Assembly: GCA_903924075.1 (NCBI GenBank)
Contig: CAIYAG010000188.1
Span: 1 to 32,533 of the forward strand
Origin: an uncultured Bacteroidota bacterium
Lineage (GTDB): Bacteria > Bacteroidota > Bacteroidia > Chitinophagales > Chitinophagaceae
Direction of reading: 5' to 3'
DNA: 32,533 nt
How positions within the stretch are numbered: position 1 is the first letter of the stretch; every line of letters starts with the position of its first letter. This document shows positions 27,329 to 32,533 of the stretch, in pieces. The notes under the pieces are model-generated. The model searched no databases and was not told the DNA's origin. It saw only the letters and a program-made list of their open reading frames with translations. The translations under genes and the position numbers were made by a program.

Positions 27329-28045
27329 TTAAGCAGGGATCTCGAAATTTATCTGATCTAGGCTTACAAAGGAATAACCCTCTTTCTTTAATTCAGTAAC
27401 AACTATTTTTACGGTCTCTAAAGTTTTACTATTCCATCTTCTAATGATTCCCCATAATTTATTTGCATTTGAATCATGCATTAAAATGATCCCTTTTTTC
27501 TCAGCTCTGATCAATTTTAAATAATGCTCCGCACATTTTATTGCAGCATCCTTATCAAATTTGCTCCAAAACCACCAGTCCGATCCATCAATATGCCAAC
27601 CAATTGGGCCAATATAGTTAAGGTCTGTTTTTAGATCCTTGTTCAATTGTTTACTCATTTCTGCATTCCACCTTCCAAACGGAGGTCTGAAATAAATGTT
27701 CTGGTTAGTAACGTAATCTTTAATTAAATGTTCCGTAACCGCTAGCTCAGGTGCAAGATTCTTACCCTTGCTAAATGCGCGATTCATATCAGGATGATTG
27801 GTAGTGTGATGTCCAATGATATGGCCCAGATCTTTTACCTGTTTTACAATTTCTGGATATTTCTTTATGTACTTACCAACCATGAAAAATGTGGCCACTA
27901 TGCCCTCGTCATGTAAATATTGGGCAAGTTCAAGGGTTTTTGGCCCTTTATTCTTAAATGAAGGTTGCCCGGGTCCATCATCAAATGTGAAGCAAACCGT
28001 TTTATCTGGTAGTGTGGATCCTATTAAGATGTTTTCTGCTAACAT
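27329..28045 (-). CDS. Polysaccharide deacetylase (NodB/CE4), no obvious signal peptide
   Basis: CFTFDDGPG; GHHTTNHPDM; FRPPFGRWN motifs. Confidence 0.9.
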   Translation of the reverse strand: MLAENILIGSTLPDKTVCFTFDDGPGQPSFKNKGPKTLELAQYLHDEGIVATFFMVGKYIKKYPEIVKQVKDLGHIIGHHTTNHPDMNRAFSKGKNLAPELAVTEHLIKDYVTNQNIYFRPPFGRWNAEMSKQLNKDLKTDLNYIGPIGWHIDGSDWWFWSKFDKDAAIKCAEHYLKLIRAEKKGIILMHDSNANKLWGIIRRWNSKTLETVKIVVTELKKEGYSFVSLDQINFEIPA

Positions 28046-28229
28046 TTGTGTTTTTTAAAGAGGGTCTGTTAACCCAAATTGTAATAATTACCCTTTTATA
28101 ACTAAGCAGTCTAAGGTAAACCTTTTTCAACTATCCATTTAAACGCAATAGTGGCATGAATAGGTATATGTATCTGCTTAATTTTTTAAAAATGAGCGAA
28201 TTATTTATTTGGAACTGAATGGAAAATAG

Positions 28230-28275
28230 TTGGTTGAATAACATTTATTATTACTTTTGTTAACCATTTGGTTAA
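28230..28275 (+). promoter_or_regulatory. Promoter TTG(28230)-N19-TACTTTTG(28252-28259) abutting operator palindrome TTAACCA-TT-TGGTTAA (28260-28275)
   Basis: Exact TAnnTTTG box and 7-bp perfect dyad immediately upstream of the TetR ATG at 28280. Confidence 0.65.
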
Positions 28276-28279
28276 TTAT

Positions 28280-28897
28280 ATGGCAAAAAAGGGAAAAGAT
28301 ACTAATACAGAAGAAAAGATATTAAATGCGGCAAGGCAAGTTTTTATAGAAAAAGGTCTTTCTGGAGCGAGGATGCAGGACATTGCGGATAAAGCTGAGA
28401 TCAATAAAGCAATGCTTCATTATTATTTTAAAAATAAGGAAATGCTGTTTAAACTGATTTTTCAAGAAACCGCTGGAAAGCTATTTCCTCATTTTGAAAA
28501 GCTAATGGATTCTGATCTGAATTTCTTTGATAAAATCCGTTCCATAGTTGCCAGTTATATTGATGTGATCATTCAAAACCCTTATATACCATTGTTTGTA
28601 ATGAATGAAATGAACAAAAACCCTGAAATTGGAATGAAGACATTTTTTGAAGCACAAAAGCCCGGGTTCGTTAAAAAATTTCGACAAGCTATAGAAAATA
28701 GTATCGAAATGGGTTTGATTGAACCAATAAACCCCATTCATTTAATAATGAATATGTTTTCGATGTGTGCTTTCCCATTTATAGCAAAACCCATGATTAA
28801 AATACTAACAGGGGTAGAAGAGGAACAATTCAGAAACCTAATGGAGCAACGCAAGGTTTTAGTAGCTGAGTTTATCATCAATTCAATTAAAAAATAA
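28280..28897 (+). CDS. TetR/AcrR-family transcriptional regulator
   Basis: EEKILNAARQVFIEKGLSGARMQDIADKAEINKAMLHYYFKNKEMLF HTH; start trimmed to ATG 28280. Confidence 0.93.
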   Translation: MAKKGKDTNTEEKILNAARQVFIEKGLSGARMQDIADKAEINKAMLHYYFKNKEMLFKLIFQETAGKLFPHFEKLMDSDLNFFDKIRSIVASYIDVIIQNPYIPLFVMNEMNKNPEIGMKTFFEAQKPGFVKKFRQAIENSIEMGLIEPINPIHLIMNMFSMCAFPFIAKPMIKILTGVEEEQFRNLMEQRKVLVAEFIINSIKK

Positions 28898-28904
28898 TTT
28901 TTTT

Positions 28905-30197
28905 ATGTATAAATTAACTAAATGGTTAATTGTATTATCTGGATTTTTAAGCGTATCAATTAACCCAGTTCGATCAAGCGCCCAGGGTACCATTACTTCG
29001 CTTAATTTAGAGAAGGCTTACCAGCTGGCAAGGGCAAATTATCCATTGATCAGACAAAAAGATCTGATCAGTAAATCTGCTTTCTTAACGATAGAAAATA
29101 TCAATACCGCATATTTGCCTCAGATCAGTGTGAATGGTCAGGCAAGCTATCAGTCTGATGTAACTAGTATTACAATTCCAGTTCCAGGTATTACAATTGC
29201 CCCCTTAAGTAAAGACCAATATAAATTCTGGGGTGAATTGAATCAGTTGATTTATGATGGTGGTATGGTAAAAAATCAAAAGGAATTACAAGAACGTTCT
29301 GTATTAGTAGATGATCAGAAACTGGAGGTGGAATTGTATAAATTGAAAGACAGGATCAATCAATTGTATTTAGGGGTGCTTCTATTAGATGCTCAGTATG
29401 CACAAACAAATTTAGCTAGGGAGAATATTCAAATCGGACTAAAAACGGTAAATGCGCAACTGGCAAACGGAACGGTATTTAAATCTTCTGTACTTGTTTT
29501 AGAAGCACAATTACTTCAGACAGATCAAAAAGTGGTGGAACTTACATCAAACAAACACTCCTTACTGCGGGTTTTAGAATTATTCCTTCATGAATCGATC
29601 AGCGATGATGTACAATTAGAAAAACCAATTATTTCTGAACAACTAGATACTACCATTGCGAGACCTGAGTTGAAACTATATGCTTATCAAGATAGCTTTT
29701 GGCATACCCAAAACCAAATGGTAAGTGCAAAGTCCAATCCCAAGCTCAGTTTATTTGCCCAAGGTGGATATGGAAAACCAGGTTTGAATATGTTGAATAA
29801 TAATTTTGCCCTTTTTGGAATTGGAGGGATACGCTTAAACTGGTCGCTCAGCAATTTATATACCAATAAGAGAGAACATCAGATCATCGAATTGAATCAG
29901 AAAATAAACGATGTACAAAAAGATGTATTTGTTTTCAATACCAATACTCAATTATCTCAACAATTGGAAGAGATAAAAAAATTAAGAGAGATTTCAAACA
30001 TTGATGCTAAAATTGTAGCAGTTAGGGCAAACATCACGGCAGCTTCAAAAGCTCAATTAGAAAATGGAGTGATCAATTCAAATGATTATCTCCGAGAGAT
30101 CAATGCTGAAGACCAGACTAAAAGCAGTTATATACTGCATCAGATTCAATTATTACAAGCCAAAATTAATTACCAGAATATTAAAGGAAATCAATAA
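28905..30197 (+). CDS. TolC-family outer-membrane efflux protein
   Basis: Signal peptide; LNLEKAYQLARANYPLIRQKD; long coiled coils; ESRSN-type features near the C-terminus. Confidence 0.9.
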   Translation: MYKLTKWLIVLSGFLSVSINPVRSSAQGTITSLNLEKAYQLARANYPLIRQKDLISKSAFLTIENINTAYLPQISVNGQASYQSDVTSITIPVPGITIAPLSKDQYKFWGELNQLIYDGGMVKNQKELQERSVLVDDQKLEVELYKLKDRINQLYLGVLLLDAQYAQTNLARENIQIGLKTVNAQLANGTVFKSSVLVLEAQLLQTDQKVVELTSNKHSLLRVLELFLHESISDDVQLEKPIISEQLDTTIARPELKLYAYQDSFWHTQNQMVSAKSNPKLSLFAQGGYGKPGLNMLNNNFALFGIGGIRLNWSLSNLYTNKREHQIIELNQKINDVQKDVFVFNTNTQLSQQLEEIKKLREISNIDAKIVAVRANITAASKAQLENGVINSNDYLREINAEDQTKSSYILHQIQLLQAKINYQNIKGNQ

Positions 30198-30207
30198 AAA
30201 TTATTTT

Positions 30208-31149
30208 ATGAATCTTAAAAATTTCATTTTTGCAGTTTCGAGTTTTACACTCTTTAGTGCATGTGGTTCCAGTCAATTGCAACACGATGCTGCGGGTATT
30301 TTTGAAGCAGATGAAGTAATTGTGTCATCTGAAGTAGGAGGCAAGATTTTGCAATTCAAAATTAATGAGGGCGACCAATTAAAAAAAGATAGCCTGGTAG
30401 CATTGATCGATGCGTTACCTGTGAGCTTGCAGCAACAACAATTAGAAGCTTCAGTAAATGCCCTTTCTGAAAAAACACAAAATGTGGAACCACAGATCAA
30501 ACTGTTGAAAGACCAGATCTCTGTTCAAGAAACACAGTTGGCAAATCTGCAACATGAGAAAGCCCGTATAGAAGCACTCATTAAAGCCGACGCTGCAACT
30601 ACCAAACAGTTAGATGATATTAATTTTCAAATAGAATCTACAAAAAAACAAATAACTGTGACGCAACAACAAATTGCAGTTCAGGTAAATAATGTGCAAA
30701 CTCAGAACAGATCTATTTTAAGCGAAAAAGCACCACTTCGCAAACAGATCGACCAATTGAAAGATAAAGAGCAGCGTTCAAGTATCATGAATCCAGTGAA
30801 TGGAACCGTACTTACAAAATATGCCATGGAGGGAGAAATTACCAGTGCAGGGAAGGCATTATATAAAGTAGCGGATTTAAGTAGTTTGATTTTGAGATCC
30901 TATATCAGCGGCACACAATTGCCTGAAATCAAACTCGGTCAGTCTGTAAAAGTTTTTATTGATGCGGGAGAAAAAAAGTATAAAGAGTATGTGGGCACCA
31001 TCACCATGATCTCTGATAAAGCTGAGTTTACCCCAAAGACCATTCAAACAAAAGATGAACGAGCTAATTTGGTTTATGCTGTTAAGGTAGTAGTGAAAAA
31101 TGATGGGTTCTTGAAAATAGGCATGTATGGTGAAATCCAATTCAAATAA
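30208..31149 (+). CDS. HlyD-family periplasmic adaptor, lipoprotein
   Basis: LFSACGSS lipobox; biotinyl-lipoyl-like GIFEADEVIVSSEVGGKILQFKINEGDQLKKDSLVALID; start trimmed to 30208. Confidence 0.9.
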   Translation: MNLKNFIFAVSSFTLFSACGSSQLQHDAAGIFEADEVIVSSEVGGKILQFKINEGDQLKKDSLVALIDALPVSLQQQQLEASVNALSEKTQNVEPQIKLLKDQISVQETQLANLQHEKARIEALIKADAATTKQLDDINFQIESTKKQITVTQQQIAVQVNNVQTQNRSILSEKAPLRKQIDQLKDKEQRSSIMNPVNGTVLTKYAMEGEITSAGKALYKVADLSSLILRSYISGTQLPEIKLGQSVKVFIDAGEKKYKEYVGTITMISDKAEFTPKTIQTKDERANLVYAVKVVVKNDGFLKIGMYGEIQFK

Positions 31150-31150
31150 T

Positions 31151-32080
31151 ATGTCTGCAGTAATTGTCGAAAATATTATCAAAAAATACAAGGTTGAAAA
31201 ATCTGAAGTAGTTGCAATCAAAGGGGTATCCTTTGAAGTTGCAAAAGGAGAACTATTTGGAATTGTTGGTCCGGATGGAGCAGGTAAAACAAGCCTATTT
31301 AGGGTACTCACCACCTTGTTATTGGCTGATAGTGGAACTGCAAAAGTGGAGGGCTATGATGTAGTCAAAGATTATAAAGCCATTAGGAAAATGATCGGAT
31401 ATATGCCTGGTAAATTCTCATTGTATCAGGATCTATCGGTTGAAGAAAATCTTGATTTTTTTGCCACCATATTTAATACAAGTATCTCAGAGAATTACGA
31501 GTTGATCAAAGATATCTATCAGCAAATTGAACCATTTAAGAAGAGAAGAGCAGGCAAATTGTCGGGAGGCATGAAACAGAAATTGGCGCTATGCTGTGCC
31601 TTGATCCATAAACCTTCGGTTCTATTTTTAGATGAACCCACAACAGGGGTGGATGCGGTTTCAAGAAAGGAGTTTTGGGATATGTTGCAACGATTAAAGC
31701 AACAAGGAATTAGTATTCTAGTTTCTACACCTTATATGGATGAAGCCAGTATGTGCGACCGAGTAGCATTGATGCAAAATGGTGAAATATTGGCAATCGA
31801 TAAACCCTCTGCCATTAATGATAGGTTCTCAAAACCACTTTGGGCTGTTCAATCCACTAACATGTTTGCCTTACTTAAATCCTTAAAGCACTGGGACGAG
31901 GTAGAATCCTGTTATTCTTTCGGAGAATTCTACCATGTGGTAATGAAATCTGATGCAATGGGTGCCAATGAAATAGATCAGTTTTTAAGGCATAATCAAT
32001 TTCAAGAAATAGTGGTCAAGAAAATCAATGCCAATATCGAAGATTCGTTCATGGCTTTAATGAATACATCCAATGAGTAA
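31151..32080 (+). CDS. ABC transporter ATP-binding protein
   Basis: Walker A GPDGAGKTS; signature KLSGGMKQKLAL; Walker B SVLFLDEPT; start trimmed to 31151. Confidence 0.93.
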   Translation: MSAVIVENIIKKYKVEKSEVVAIKGVSFEVAKGELFGIVGPDGAGKTSLFRVLTTLLLADSGTAKVEGYDVVKDYKAIRKMIGYMPGKFSLYQDLSVEENLDFFATIFNTSISENYELIKDIYQQIEPFKKRRAGKLSGGMKQKLALCCALIHKPSVLFLDEPTTGVDAVSRKEFWDMLQRLKQQGISILVSTPYMDEASMCDRVALMQNGEILAIDKPSAINDRFSKPLWAVQSTNMFALLKSLKHWDEVESCYSFGEFYHVVMKSDAMGANEIDQFLRHNQFQEIVVKKINANIEDSFMALMNTSNE

Positions 32081-32533
32081 AGAAAAAGTAATCATTGCCG
32101 AGGGGCTCACAAAGCGATTTGCTGATTTTATAGCAGTCGACCATATTTCATTTGAAGTATCCAAGGGTGAAATTTTTGGATTCTTAGGTGCTAATGGTGC
32201 AGGTAAAACTACAGCCATGCGTATGCTCTGCGGTTTGTCGATACCAAGTTCAGGAAAAGCAATAGTTGCGGGCTATGATGTTTATAAAGAAACAGAAAAT
32301 ATCAAAAAAAGTATTGGATATATGAGTCAGAAATTCTCCTTATATGAGGATCTGACCATCAAAGAAAATATACGATTTTATGGGGGTATTTATGGTTTAA
32401 CAAAAAAACAAATACAAGATAAAACAAGTTATCTGGTTGAACATTTGCATTTACAAAACCACCAAAATAGCCTTGTAAAGTCATTACCCTTGGGCTGGAA
32501 ACAAAAGCTAGCTTTTTCTGTGGCAATAGTACA
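32073..32533 (+). CDS. Second ABC transporter ATP-binding protein, truncated by window end
   Basis: ATG overlaps preceding stop (ATGAGTAA); translation MSKEKVIIAEGLTKRFADFIAVDHISFEVSKGEIFGFLGANGAGKTTAMRML...SLPLGWKQKLAFSVAIV. Confidence 0.9.
   Translation, partial: MSKEKVIIAEGLTKRFADFIAVDHISFEVSKGEIFGFLGANGAGKTTAMRMLCGLSIPSSGKAIVAGYDVYKETENIKKSIGYMSQKFSLYEDLTIKENIRFYGGIYGLTKKQIQDKTSYLVEHLHLQNHQNSLVKSLPLGWKQKLAFSVAIV

Noticed and set aside
28061-28080. Possible TetR half-site (GTTAACCCAAATT) upstream of the deacetylase
   Set aside because: Only a partial match to the TetR palindrome; insufficient alone.
30877-31314. 145-aa minus-strand ORF across the HlyD/ABC junction
   Set aside because: Antisense to two confident genes; no family signature or start context.
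1-32533. CRISPR arrays, tRNA/rRNA genes, phage modules or restriction/defence genes
   Set aside because: No spaced direct repeats, tRNA-like cloverleaf, rRNA motifs or defence-family ORFs were recognised by eye.

Overview
AT-rich Bacteroidota-type window (Chitinophagaceae-like is an inference from family content only). It contains: (1) at the left edge, the start of a minus-strand transposase ORF abutting a truncated membrane-protein gene; (2) a membrane-anchored AraC-family regulator, then an uninterrupted plus-strand run of 18 genes (1942-21682, all intergenic gaps <=51 bp) in which every product looks exported, outer-membrane or inner-membrane. These are three formylglycine-type arylsulfatases, an AqpZ-type aquaporin, two OmpA-type proteins, DUF481, DUF6515, DUF2541-like, DUF502, HdeD/DUF308-like, several beta-barrels, a GH5 glycoside hydrolase and a small charged secreted protein. 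There is no SusC/SusD and no sulfatase-maturation enzyme in view; (3) a compact sulfur-trafficking module: SQR-like flavoprotein, single-Cys TusE/DsrC and DsrE2-like protein, preceded by two strong inverted repeats; (4) a small glycan locus: two paralogous GT2s convergent with a flippase and a polysaccharide deacetylase across a bidirectional terminator; (5) a TetR-TolC-HlyD-ABC-ABC export operon that runs off the right edge. The best candidate for an undescribed system is the all-envelope sulfatase/aquaporin operon with the adjacent persulfide-handling trio. The functional link between them is inference.
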